Origin: Alphaproteobacteria bacterium
Lineage (GTDB): Bacteria; Pseudomonadota; Alphaproteobacteria; UBA8366
Reading direction: 5' to 3'
Length of the DNA: 54,233 bases
NCBI GenBank assembly: GCA_029861675.1
Contig: JAOTYV010000001.1
Coordinates: forward strand, 1 to 54,233
Positions 43,705 through 51,659 of this stretch are shown here, piece after piece. Position 1 is the first letter of the stretch. Each line of letters starts with the position of its first letter. The notes below the pieces were generated by a model. The model saw nothing but the letters and a program-made list of their open reading frames with translations. It had not been told where the DNA came from and did not search any database. Both the position numbers and the translations under genes were made by a program.

Positions 43705-45558
43705 TCAGGCCGATTTTCCCAGAGACGTTCCGGCCAGATGATCCGCAGCGTTGAAATAGGGCAGGTTGTCTTGCGGTGAGCAGCCGATCACGGCGAGCCT
43801 TTCGGCAATTCTGATCGCTTTCTGGTACTTGCGTTCGCGATCTTCCGGCGTGTGTGTTTTGAACACGGTGCCGCAGAGGGAAATTCCGTAATGCGCCTGT
43901 AACGTGCGAATTTCCCGGCCGGCGAGCATGCCGTCGGCGAGAAGGGCGAGGTCGAAATCGCCCTGTTTCACGATCTGGAGATTGTTTTCCACCAGATAGG
44001 CGCGGATTCGCGCCTCCGCCGCCAGCGCGGCGTCCCAATACTCGGATTCCGTTTGCGTCGGCTCGCCCGACACCTCTAGGAACGCCATGCAGAAGGAGAG
44101 AAACACCTGCTCTTTTGTATTGGCCGATTTCCACGCCGTGCTGCCGAGGCTGTTCCAAACGGACAGGTTCATCTCTTCGAAGACCTTCGGCACCCGCTCG
44201 AAGAACAGCCGGTGCAGCCCGTTTTCGTTCAGCGAACTGCCGAGCTTCTGCTCCTTGTAGATGTCGATGGCGGCGTAGGTTCCGCAGACCGGGCAGGTGT
44301 CGTCATCAAAGGCGTCTTTTTTATAGATGTGCGAGCATCGCGTTTTGTTGGGCAATTCATTGGTGCAGAGCAGGTAGGTTTCGCTGTGGTCTTCATCGTC
44401 CTGTTGCAGGCCGATCCAGTTGAACCGGTTCATGAACTGCATATAGGAACGCCGGTGGCTCCAAAGGCTCCATTCCAATTTCTCCACCGGACCGAAGGTG
44501 CTCCAATTGGAACTCACATCGATGACGATACATTTGTCCTTGCCGGGCGCGGACCGTAGGCCACGGCCGACCGATTGGCCCCACAGCACCTTCGACAGGG
44601 TGGGCCGGAGGTGGACGATGATGTTGCATTGGGGGTTGTCCCAGCCCTCGGCGAGGACGCCGACCGACACCATCGCTTCGATCTCGCCGTTTTCGTGTCG
44701 TGCCAGGAGTTTCATCCGTTCATTGATCGGCGTCTGGGCGGTCACGATGGCGGCTTCGATCCCGTTATTTCGAATGGTTTGCAGCGTTGCTTCCGCGACG
44801 CTTATATCGGCGCAAAACCAGGCCGAGACCGGTCTCCCGGTAACGTTCCCGCGCTCTTCCTTGTAGCTCCAGATGGCATAGTCGATCATCGACGACTTGA
44901 TGATGGCGGGCGCCAGTTTCGCGACCGGGAAGTCACCCGAGCTGATGTCGATGTCATTGAGTTCCAGGTCGTGCACGAAGTGGGGCCGATAGACCGGCCG
45001 CACCAAGACGCCTTCGTCGATCAACGTCTCGATATTCGCGCAATCGATAATGGTGTCGAAAGCGAGATGGAGTTGGTCGCGCTGGTCGCCGGTGCGGCGT
45101 TCGGGCGATGCGGTCAGCCCCAGGAACTGGGCGTCCGTCTTTCCGTTCTTGTTGAAATTGTCGAGTATCCGCTTGTAGCCCTGACCGTTTGGTGAAACGC
45201 GGTGCGCCTCGTCCACGATGATCAGGTCGGCCTTTGGCACTGCGTCCGCCAACACCTCCTTTGCGCGCATATTGGTCGACAGCAGGATGTCGTAACCGTC
45301 GAAGGCGGGACCCGTGTCGGAAACCTGCAGCTTTCGGACCGTGTGTTTTTCGCCGAGCGCCTTTTCGAGCTGTTCCAGCAGCACCAGCCGGTGGCACAGA
45401 ACGATAATTTTCTTACCTTTGTAAAACCGCTCGACGATTTCACTCGCAAGCACGCTCTTTCCCGCACCCGTGGGCGCTTTCAGGATAAACCGGCGGTGTT
45501 GTTTCAGGATCGTCGGAAAATCATCGATGATCTTTTGTTGCCAGTTCCTGAGGTGCAT
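43705..45558 (-). CDS. SF2 DEAD/DEAH-box helicase with zinc-finger-like segment
   Basis: 617 residues from the ATG at 45558 (MHLRNWQQKIIDDF); a TTG at 45639 would add 27 residues. Walker A is APTGAGKS (Lys34), Walker B DEAH at 116-119, then LGLTASPERR (motif III region), SVGVLAEGWDNPQ and GQSVGRGLRSAPGK (motif VI). The pattern is that of COG1061/RAD25-like or type III restriction-like helicases. A four-Cys segment follows (CTNE...RCSHI...CPVCG), likely zinc-binding. The C-terminal 170 residues have no family I recognise. Its cellular role (repair, defence or RNA) is open. Confidence 0.88.
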   Translation of the reverse strand: MHLRNWQQKIIDDFPTILKQHRRFILKAPTGAGKSVLASEIVERFYKGKKIIVLCHRLVLLEQLEKALGEKHTVRKLQVSDTGPAFDGYDILLSTNMRAKEVLADAVPKADLIIVDEAHRVSPNGQGYKRILDNFNKNGKTDAQFLGLTASPERRTGDQRDQLHLAFDTIIDCANIETLIDEGVLVRPVYRPHFVHDLELNDIDISSGDFPVAKLAPAIIKSSMIDYAIWSYKEERGNVTGRPVSAWFCADISVAEATLQTIRNNGIEAAIVTAQTPINERMKLLARHENGEIEAMVSVGVLAEGWDNPQCNIIVHLRPTLSKVLWGQSVGRGLRSAPGKDKCIVIDVSSNWSTFGPVEKLEWSLWSHRRSYMQFMNRFNWIGLQQDDEDHSETYLLCTNELPNKTRCSHIYKKDAFDDDTCPVCGTYAAIDIYKEQKLGSSLNENGLHRLFFERVPKVFEEMNLSVWNSLGSTAWKSANTKEQVFLSFCMAFLEVSGEPTQTESEYWDAALAAEARIRAYLVENNLQIVKQGDFDLALLADGMLAGREIRTLQAHYGISLCGTVFKTHTPEDRERKYQKAIRIAERLAVIGCSPQDNLPYFNAADHLAGTSLGKSA

Positions 45559-45946
45559 TCGGAGCCTATGGTGAAGAAGGGAGGTCGCGCGTTCGGCAGG
45601 GGCTGTTTCAGTCTTCGGCGACGCGGCGCTGGGCGTCAATCCTCATATGCCGCCACAGCCGGCAGGAAAGAGCATACCGACTGGGGGCCCGCATATATGA
45701 CCCTTACCCAGCCGGATTCCAACCCTCAATACCACATTGCGCCGGCGGCGTTCTTGGAATGTTGGGACATGGTCGAATTTTCAGCTGAGCGCCATCCACC
45801 GCAAATGCAATGCCAATGACCGGTCATCCCTCAGGATCAAGGGCTTATGCCCGGCCGCAACCCGGAACGACGCGCCCAGACGATACTTCTCCGCTGCCGT
45901 GCGCTATCGGTCTCGCGTCCGGACCGGCGCCGCCGCTTTCTTACGC
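45559..45946. other. Intergenic region upstream of the helicase gene
   Basis: 388 bp. The minus strand around 45790-45900 encodes an odd open stretch (AEKYRLGASFRVAAGHKPL) that might be a fragment of a lost gene, but it has no start site and ends quickly. Nothing else is recognised. Confidence 0.35.
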
Positions 45947-46453
45947 TTAGGAATTTTCCGCCTGCAACTCCGCGAACATCTCGTCCATAATCGCGAAACC
46001 GCTTTCCCATCCCTTGCCCATATTGGCCACGGCACCGGCAAAACAGGCAATCTCCGCGTCGGTCGCTTCAAAAGGCGCCCAGATCAGCCGCACCTTGGTT
46101 CCTGGGCCGTCATCCTCGAACGTCACGGTTGTCAAAAGGATGCGCGGCCAGTCCGGCATTTTCGGATTTGCTACGGTGTTCCACTCTGAATCCGTGGATG
46201 AATGGTGATGCCATACGAGCCGCTCCAACGGCGCGACTTCTTTGAAAATAGCCTTACTGAGCATGGAGTTTTCACCCCACTTCATCTCATTGAGCCACAT
46301 CCCGCCGGGCTTCAAATCAAACGCGTGGATGATCGTTTCCGCACCCGGGCCATACCATCGCGCGAGCAATTCAGGATCGGTCCAGGCGCGCCAGACCATT
46401 GCGCGGGGTGCATCGAAGACCCGGTCGGTGATGTACTCGGGTAGTTCACTCAT
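45947..46453 (-). CDS. SRPBCC / AHSA1 domain protein
   Basis: 168 residues. The family segments RVFDAPRAMVWRAWTDPELLARWYGP, at the N-terminus, and the later TTVTFEDDGPGTKVRLIW with the C-terminal AVANMGKGWESGFAIMDE helix identify the Aha1/AHSA1-like lipocalin-type fold. These small cytoplasmic proteins bind hydrophobic ligands. The ATG overlaps the ArsR-family stop by eight bases. The ArsR-AHSA1 pair is a very common bacterial module whose function is unresolved. Confidence 0.9.
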   Translation of the reverse strand: MSELPEYITDRVFDAPRAMVWRAWTDPELLARWYGPGAETIIHAFDLKPGGMWLNEMKWGENSMLSKAIFKEVAPLERLVWHHHSSTDSEWNTVANPKMPDWPRILLTTVTFEDDGPGTKVRLIWAPFEATDAEIACFAGAVANMGKGWESGFAIMDEMFAELQAENS

Positions 46454-46799
46454 GGCTTGTTTCCTTCGCTTCGGCTCGTTTCATATGGGCAAGGACGTCA
46501 TCCAGCTGGTTGAAGCTCGTCCCCCAAAATTCCTTGAATTCGGCAAGCCAGTCGACGGCAGCCGCCATATTCTCAGCCTTCAATCGCGCCGGGCGCCGTT
46601 GCTCGTCGACGTCGCGCTCAATCAATCCCGCCCGCTCCAGCACCTTCAGATGCCGCGAGACCGCGGGTTGGCTGATTTCAAAGGGCGCCGCGATCTCAGT
46701 GACCGACGCCTGACCCTCCGCGAGCCGGGACAGGATTGCCCGGCGCGTGGGGTCGGCCAACGCCGCGAAGACAGCGTCGAGCGTCGGTTGCGCATTCAT
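46446..46799 (-). CDS. ArsR-family winged-helix regulator
   Basis: 117 residues from the ATG at 46799; a second ATG at 46817 (MEQLRY) is possible and would give an almost leaderless mRNA if the promoter at 46825 is right. HTH features: LADPTRRAILSRLAEGQASV, then PFEISQPAVSRHLKVLERAG (recognition helix) and IERDVDEQRRPARLKAE, the wing. There are no Cys pairs for metal binding, so it is not an arsenic/cadmium sensor of the classic kind. It probably represses itself and the coupled AHSA1 gene. Confidence 0.9.
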   Translation of the reverse strand: MNAQPTLDAVFAALADPTRRAILSRLAEGQASVTEIAAPFEISQPAVSRHLKVLERAGLIERDVDEQRRPARLKAENMAAAVDWLAEFKEFWGTSFNQLDDVLAHMKRAEAKETSHE

Positions 46800-46824
46800 A
46801 TAACGCAGTTGTTCCATAACAAGA

Positions 46825-46852
46825 TCATTATATAAATGCCGGATAAGGTCAA
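46825..46852 (-). promoter_or_regulatory. Possible promoter of the ArsR/AHSA1 pair
   Basis: On the minus strand TTGACC (46852-46847) is followed by TATAAT (46832-46827; spacer 14, short) or TAATGA (46830-46825; spacer 16). The stretch is clearly AT-rich compared with its surroundings and lies just upstream of the regulator start, the usual site of autoregulation. Confidence 0.4.
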
Positions 46853-46919
46853 TTTATTTATGCGGGCTTGCCCGCCGCCGTCCGTGGCGTTGTTGCGTTT
46901 TCGGGTCGATCTTGGTGGT

Positions 46920-49271
46920 TCAGCCGCCGTGCGGGGCCATGCCGTTGATCGCGCGCCAGATTCGCTCGGGCGTGGCGGGGCCGGCGAACTCATTGGGGTC
47001 CCCGATGGCGTTCAGGGACGCCAGCGCGTCGCCGATCGCGCTGGTAACCGCCGGATACGCCGCCACCGCGCCGGCTTCGCCGCAGCCTTTCACGCCGAGC
47101 GGGTTCGTGGTGCAGTTCGTGCCGTTGAATGCCACGTCGAAGGAGGGCAGGTCGGCGGCGCGCGGCATCGCGTAATCCATGAAGGACGCGGACAGAAGCT
47201 GCCCGGTTTCCGGCTGGTAGACCGCATGCTCCATCAGCGCCTGGCCGATCCCCTGGGCGATCGCGCCGTGCACCTGGCCCTCGGCGACCATCGGGTTGAT
47301 GATCGCGCCGTAATCGTCGACGGCGGCGTAGCGGACCACCGCGACCGTGCCGGTCTCGGGGTCGATCTCCACCTCGGCAATGTGGCAGCCATTCGGATAG
47401 GTCATCGCCTCGCGGATGTATTCCTGCGGGGTGTCGAGGCCGATGTCGCCGTCCTCGGATCGCGTACCGCTCTCGCGCGCAATCCGTGCCACGGTCAGCA
47501 GATCGAGCACGCGATCGGTCCCGCCGACCCGGAACTGGCCGTCGGCGAATTCGATATCCGCTTCGGCTGCTTCCATCGCTCGGGCCGCGACGCGCCGGCC
47601 CTTTTCGATGATCTTCTCGGTGGCGAGGTAGATTGCCGTGCCGCCCATATAGGTCGAGCGCGAACTGCCGTGTCCGCCGCCTTTCGAGATGATGGCGGTA
47701 TCGCCCTGGCGATAGCGCACCCGCCCGAAGGGAACGCCGAGACGGCCGGAAACGATTTGCGGGAAGGTCGTTTCGTGCCCCTGGCCGATCGATTGAGTCC
47801 CGGTGGTCAGCGTCACGGTGTCGTCGTCGCCGAATCGAATTTCTACTTTTTCTTCGGGTGCTCCACCCGTTCCCTTAATGTGATAGGCGAAGCCGAGACC
47901 ACGGCGGAGGCTGCGGGCTTCCGACGCGCGCCGCCGGTCCGCAAAACCGTGGGCGTATTCCAGGGCGGCATCCAGATTGGCGGTAAAATCGCCGCTGTCG
48001 ATGGTCGTGCCCGTGGTGTTCGTATAGGGCATGGCGTCGGCGCCGATCAGGTTGCGCCGCCGGAGGTCGGCGCGGTCGATCTGCATTTCGCGGGCGGCGC
48101 GGTCGATCAGGCGCTCCAGGATGTTGACGGATTCGGCGAAGCCCGGACCCCGCGTCACGCCGATCGGCACCGTATTGGTGGTGACCGCGCCGATGGTGAG
48201 GTGCAGGGCGGGGATCCGGTAGACCGTATTCGGCATTGCGATGTATTGATTGAGGGGAACCCGGCCGCTCGAGCCGCACAGGTAAGCGCCAACATTGGCC
48301 CAACTGCCGACGCGCAGCGCGAGAAATTTGTCCGTGGCGTCAAGCGCGAGTTCGGCCGTCGCGCGATGGTCGCGCGCCTGATGGTCCGATACGAAGCCCG
48401 CGCCGCGCTCGTTGATCCATTTCACCGGCGCCTTCACGGTGCGCGCTGCCCATAACGTCAGGATGTTTTCCACATAGGAAAAATTCTTGGTGCCGAAGCC
48501 GCCGCCCACATCGGGTGCGACGAAGCGCAACCGTTCCGGAGGAATGCCGAGCACAGCCGCAATATTGTCGCGGCCGGCGTGAATGCTCTGGCTCGAGACA
48601 TGGAGCGTGTAGGCGTCGGCATCGCCGTCGTAGACGCCGATCGCGCCGCGCGGCTCCATCGGGTTGGTGACGATGCGGTGGTTGTCGACATCGAGCCGCG
48701 TCACATGCGCCGCGCCGTCGAACGCGCGCCGGGTCGCCGCCGCGTCGCCGGTCTGCCATTCCAGGATAATGTTCCCGGGTATGTCGTCGCTTAATTGCAC
48801 CGCGCCGCCAGCCAGCGCGGCTTCGGCTGTCGTCACCGCCGGCAAGGGGTCGTAGTCGACCCGGATGCATTCCGCCGCGTCCTGGGCCTCCGTCACGGTG
48901 CGCGCGACGACCAGGGCGACCGGCTGTCCCACGTGCCGGACCCGGTCGGTCGCGAGCGGCGGATACGGCGTATAGGCGAAGGGCTCCCCGGTATGTTCGT
49001 TGGCCCGTTCCGCGGGCGGCAGCGAGGCGATCTGCGCCGCGGCCTGGTCCTTGCCCGTCAGCACCGCCAAAACGCCCGGACCCCGGACGGCGTCTTCGGT
49101 GTCGACGCTCCGCACGCGGGCATGGGCATGCGGCGACCGCAGGATCACGGCGTACACCATGCCGTCGAACACGATGTCGTCGACATAGCGGCCGTTGCCG
49201 GTCAGGAATCGTTCGTCTTCGGTACGCTTGCGGGCCTGACCGATTTCAGTGTGTGTCGTGTGCGGTGCCAT
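46920..49271 (-). CDS. Xanthine dehydrogenase/CO dehydrogenase family molybdopterin-binding subunit
   Basis: 783 residues from the ATG at 49271. Large subunit of a molybdenum hydroxylase: KRTEDERFLTGNGRYVDD at the start (CoxL type), APDVGGGFGTKNFSYVE, TRGPGFAESVNILERLID, TTGTQSIGQGHETTFPQI and GVKGCGEAGAVAAYPAV with the catalytic Glu. It lacks the AYRCSFR loop of true CO dehydrogenase, having TRGPGFAES at that place, so it hydroxylates another carbon compound. The FAD (CoxM) and iron-sulfur (CoxS) subunit genes that normally adjoin it are absent here. Confidence 0.9.
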   Translation of the reverse strand: MAPHTTHTEIGQARKRTEDERFLTGNGRYVDDIVFDGMVYAVILRSPHAHARVRSVDTEDAVRGPGVLAVLTGKDQAAAQIASLPPAERANEHTGEPFAYTPYPPLATDRVRHVGQPVALVVARTVTEAQDAAECIRVDYDPLPAVTTAEAALAGGAVQLSDDIPGNIILEWQTGDAAATRRAFDGAAHVTRLDVDNHRIVTNPMEPRGAIGVYDGDADAYTLHVSSQSIHAGRDNIAAVLGIPPERLRFVAPDVGGGFGTKNFSYVENILTLWAARTVKAPVKWINERGAGFVSDHQARDHRATAELALDATDKFLALRVGSWANVGAYLCGSSGRVPLNQYIAMPNTVYRIPALHLTIGAVTTNTVPIGVTRGPGFAESVNILERLIDRAAREMQIDRADLRRRNLIGADAMPYTNTTGTTIDSGDFTANLDAALEYAHGFADRRRASEARSLRRGLGFAYHIKGTGGAPEEKVEIRFGDDDTVTLTTGTQSIGQGHETTFPQIVSGRLGVPFGRVRYRQGDTAIISKGGGHGSSRSTYMGGTAIYLATEKIIEKGRRVAARAMEAAEADIEFADGQFRVGGTDRVLDLLTVARIARESGTRSEDGDIGLDTPQEYIREAMTYPNGCHIAEVEIDPETGTVAVVRYAAVDDYGAIINPMVAEGQVHGAIAQGIGQALMEHAVYQPETGQLLSASFMDYAMPRAADLPSFDVAFNGTNCTTNPLGVKGCGEAGAVAAYPAVTSAIGDALASLNAIGDPNEFAGPATPERIWRAINGMAPHGG

Positions 49272-49520
49272 GTCCCGGTCGATCAGCCATAATTGAAGTC
49301 GGCATCCGATGCTACCGCCCGGCGCGTGCGGAAGCCAGACACGCTTACGGGCGCCCATTGCATGAGTTCGGGAAGCGCGGCACGGGACTTTCATTTTTGT
49401 CCATCGCCGCTACAGTGCGGACGGATTTGTCCGCCGTCATTTTCGCTCCGGCGACGGCGACGATATCGCCGTCGACTTAAGTGCATCACCCCCCAACTGC
49501 ATCACCAACGAGGCTAGCGC

Positions 49521-50996
49521 ATGAAAATCACCTTCGCCGAACCCGGCATTCCGAAAAAAGGCGCCCTGGTCGTGGGCATCGCCGAGGGCAAGAAGCTCGG
49601 CCCGGCCGCGAAACAGGCGGATCAGGCCTGCGGCGGCGCGGTTGCGCGCGCGCTCAAAGGCAGCACCTTCGAAGGCAAGGCCAGGCAGATGCTCGATATC
49701 GTTGCGCCGGCGGGAATGACGGTGAGCAGAATTGTCTTAATGGGGCTCGGCAAGAAGCTGGATGAGCGGGGCGAGATCGATCTGGGCGGGCGCGTCCAGG
49801 CACGCTTGGACGAGGCGGGGGAAAGCCAGGCGACCATCGCCGTCGATCTTGGCGTCGATGATCCGACCCTGGCGGCGGCGCGGATCGCCTATGGCGCACA
49901 ATTGCGCAGCTATCGCTTCGACAAGTACCGCACGAAAAATGAGAAGAAGAAAAAGCCTTCGCTGGCCAGTCTCGCGGTGTCGGTCAAGGGAAGCGCCAAG
50001 GCGCGGCGGAGCTTCGGGCCGATGAACAAGGTTGCCGACGGCGTGTTTTTCACCCGCGATCTGGTGTCCGAACCGCCGAACGTCCTGTACCCGGCGAGCT
50101 TCGCGACGATGGTTCGAAGCCTCAGTAAACTTGGCGTCAAGGTGGAAGTGCTCGGCGAAAAGCAGATGGAGAAGCTCGGCATGGGCTCGCTGCTTGGTGT
50201 CGGACAGGGATCGCGCCGGGAAAGCAAGCTCGTCGTCATGCAGTGGAACGGCGCCGCCAAATCGAAACAGCCCATCGCCTTTGTCGGCAAGGGTGTTACC
50301 TTCGATACAGGCGGCATCTCGCTGAAGCCGGGTCCGGGCATGGGGGAGATGAAGTGGGACATGGGCGGCGCGGGTGCGGTTTCCGGGCTGATGAAGGCCC
50401 TGGCCGGCCGGAAGGCCAAGGCAAACGTGATCGGCATCCTGGGGCTGGTCGAAAACATGCCGGACGGCAATGCGCAGCGTCCGGGGGACGTCGTCAAATC
50501 GATGTCGGGTCAGACGATCGAAATCCTCAATACCGACGCCGAGGGGCGGTTGGTGCTCGCGGACGCGCTCTGGTATTGCCAGAAAAGGTTCAAGCCCAGG
50601 TTCATGGTCGACCTGGCGACACTGACTGGCGCGATCATCGTCAGCCTCGGCCATGAGTATGCCGGGCTGTTTTCCAACGACGACAAATTGTCCGAGGCTT
50701 TGTCGGCGGCCGGCGAGGCGACCGGCGAAAAGGTCTGGCGGATGCCGATCGGCAAGGCGTTCGACAAGATGATCGACAGCGATATCGCCGATATGAAAAA
50801 CATCGGGGGCCGCGATGCGGGATCGATCACGGCCGCGCAATTCCTGCAGCGTTTCACCAACGAGGTGCCGTGGGCGCATCTGGACATCGCCGGGACGGCA
50901 TGGACGAACGAGGTGGCCGACACGGTGCCGAAGGGCGGCGCGGGCTTTGGCGTGCGCCTGCTGGACCGATTGGTGCGCGACAATTACGAGGGCTGA
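49521..50996 (+). CDS. pepA: Leucyl aminopeptidase (M17 family)
   Basis: 491 residues, normal length. Removes N-terminal residues from peptides in the cytoplasm with two metal ions; in E. coli PepA also binds DNA. The active-site segments are GKGVTFDTGGISLKPG (metal Lys and Asp), EMKWDMGGAGAVSG and the signature NTDAEGRLVLADAL. It is followed by holC 19 bp later, the standard alphaproteobacterial pairing, and is divergent from the molybdopterin subunit gene, where lptF would normally lie. Confidence 0.95.
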   Translation: MKITFAEPGIPKKGALVVGIAEGKKLGPAAKQADQACGGAVARALKGSTFEGKARQMLDIVAPAGMTVSRIVLMGLGKKLDERGEIDLGGRVQARLDEAGESQATIAVDLGVDDPTLAAARIAYGAQLRSYRFDKYRTKNEKKKKPSLASLAVSVKGSAKARRSFGPMNKVADGVFFTRDLVSEPPNVLYPASFATMVRSLSKLGVKVEVLGEKQMEKLGMGSLLGVGQGSRRESKLVVMQWNGAAKSKQPIAFVGKGVTFDTGGISLKPGPGMGEMKWDMGGAGAVSGLMKALAGRKAKANVIGILGLVENMPDGNAQRPGDVVKSMSGQTIEILNTDAEGRLVLADALWYCQKRFKPRFMVDLATLTGAIIVSLGHEYAGLFSNDDKLSEALSAAGEATGEKVWRMPIGKAFDKMIDSDIADMKNIGGRDAGSITAAQFLQRFTNEVPWAHLDIAGTAWTNEVADTVPKGGAGFGVRLLDRLVRDNYEG

Positions 50997-51015
50997 ACCG
51001 GGCGGGGCGCCGGCA

Positions 51016-51474
51016 ATGGAAATCCGTTTCTACCATTTGCAGCATATGGCGCTCGAGCGTGCGTTGCCGCAACTGCTCGAGAAGACGCTGGAGCGGGGCT
51101 GGCGCGCGGTCGTCATGGCCGGGTCGGAAGAGCGGGTGGACGCGCTCAATGGCCAGCTTTGGACCTATACCAAGGATAGTTTCCTGCCCCATGGCAGCCA
51201 AAAGGACGGGCACGCCGAGATGCAGCCGGTCTGGCTTACCCATCTCGACGAGAATCCGAATTCGGCCACGGTCCTGTTTCTGGTCGATGGGGCGAACACT
51301 GCCAAGGTCGGCGATTTCGAGCTTTGCTGCGATCTCTTCGACGGGCGCGACGAGGCCGCGGTCGAGGCGGCGCGCGGGCGCTGGACCACCTGTAAGGAAG
51401 CCGGTCACAAGCTGACCTATTGGCAGCAATCGGAGACCGGCGGTTGGGAGATCAAGGCCGAAGAAAACGGCTAG
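51016..51474 (+). CDS. holC: DNA polymerase III chi subunit
   Basis: 152 residues from the ATG at 51016. The chi family start MEIRFYHLQHMALERALPQL, then KTLERGWRAVVM, DALNGQLWTYTKDSFLPHG and VLFLVDGANTAKV fit well. It links the clamp-loader psi subunit to single-strand binding protein at the replication fork. It follows pepA by 19 bp and is likely cotranscribed. Confidence 0.93.
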   Translation: MEIRFYHLQHMALERALPQLLEKTLERGWRAVVMAGSEERVDALNGQLWTYTKDSFLPHGSQKDGHAEMQPVWLTHLDENPNSATVLFLVDGANTAKVGDFELCCDLFDGRDEAAVEAARGRWTTCKEAGHKLTYWQQSETGGWEIKAEENG

Positions 51475-51517
51475 AAAGGGTGCCGGGTCGGGTGTAGGCG
51501 CCTTGCAAATTGCCACC

Positions 51518-51637
51518 GTCACCCCGGACAAGCGGCGTAGCCGCGCCGATCCGGGGGCCAGGGCTTTTGGCACAGCACTTCGGAATCCCTGGGAATCCCT
51601 GGATCCCGGCTCTCCGCTCCGCTGCGGCTGGGATGAC
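51518..51637. repeat. Palindromic intergenic repeat of the CCCCGGA/TCCGGGG type
   Basis: Lies between holC and the ABC-F gene. Outer arms GTCACCCC and GGGATGAC enclose two sub-hairpins: CCCCGGA/TCCGGGG around GCGGC-GTA-GCCGC, and ATCCCGGC opposed to GGCTGGGAT. A short tandem GGAATCCCT is repeated at 51581. Repeats of this GTCAYCCCGG kind are widespread between genes in many alphaproteobacteria (recollection). Confidence 0.65.
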
Positions 51638-51659
51638 AGCCTAAAAAAATAAGCGCGCG

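Noticed and set aside
45640..45946. Possible gene fragment upstream of the helicase
   Set aside because: The open stretch has no start and only weak protein character; not enough to call a pseudogene.
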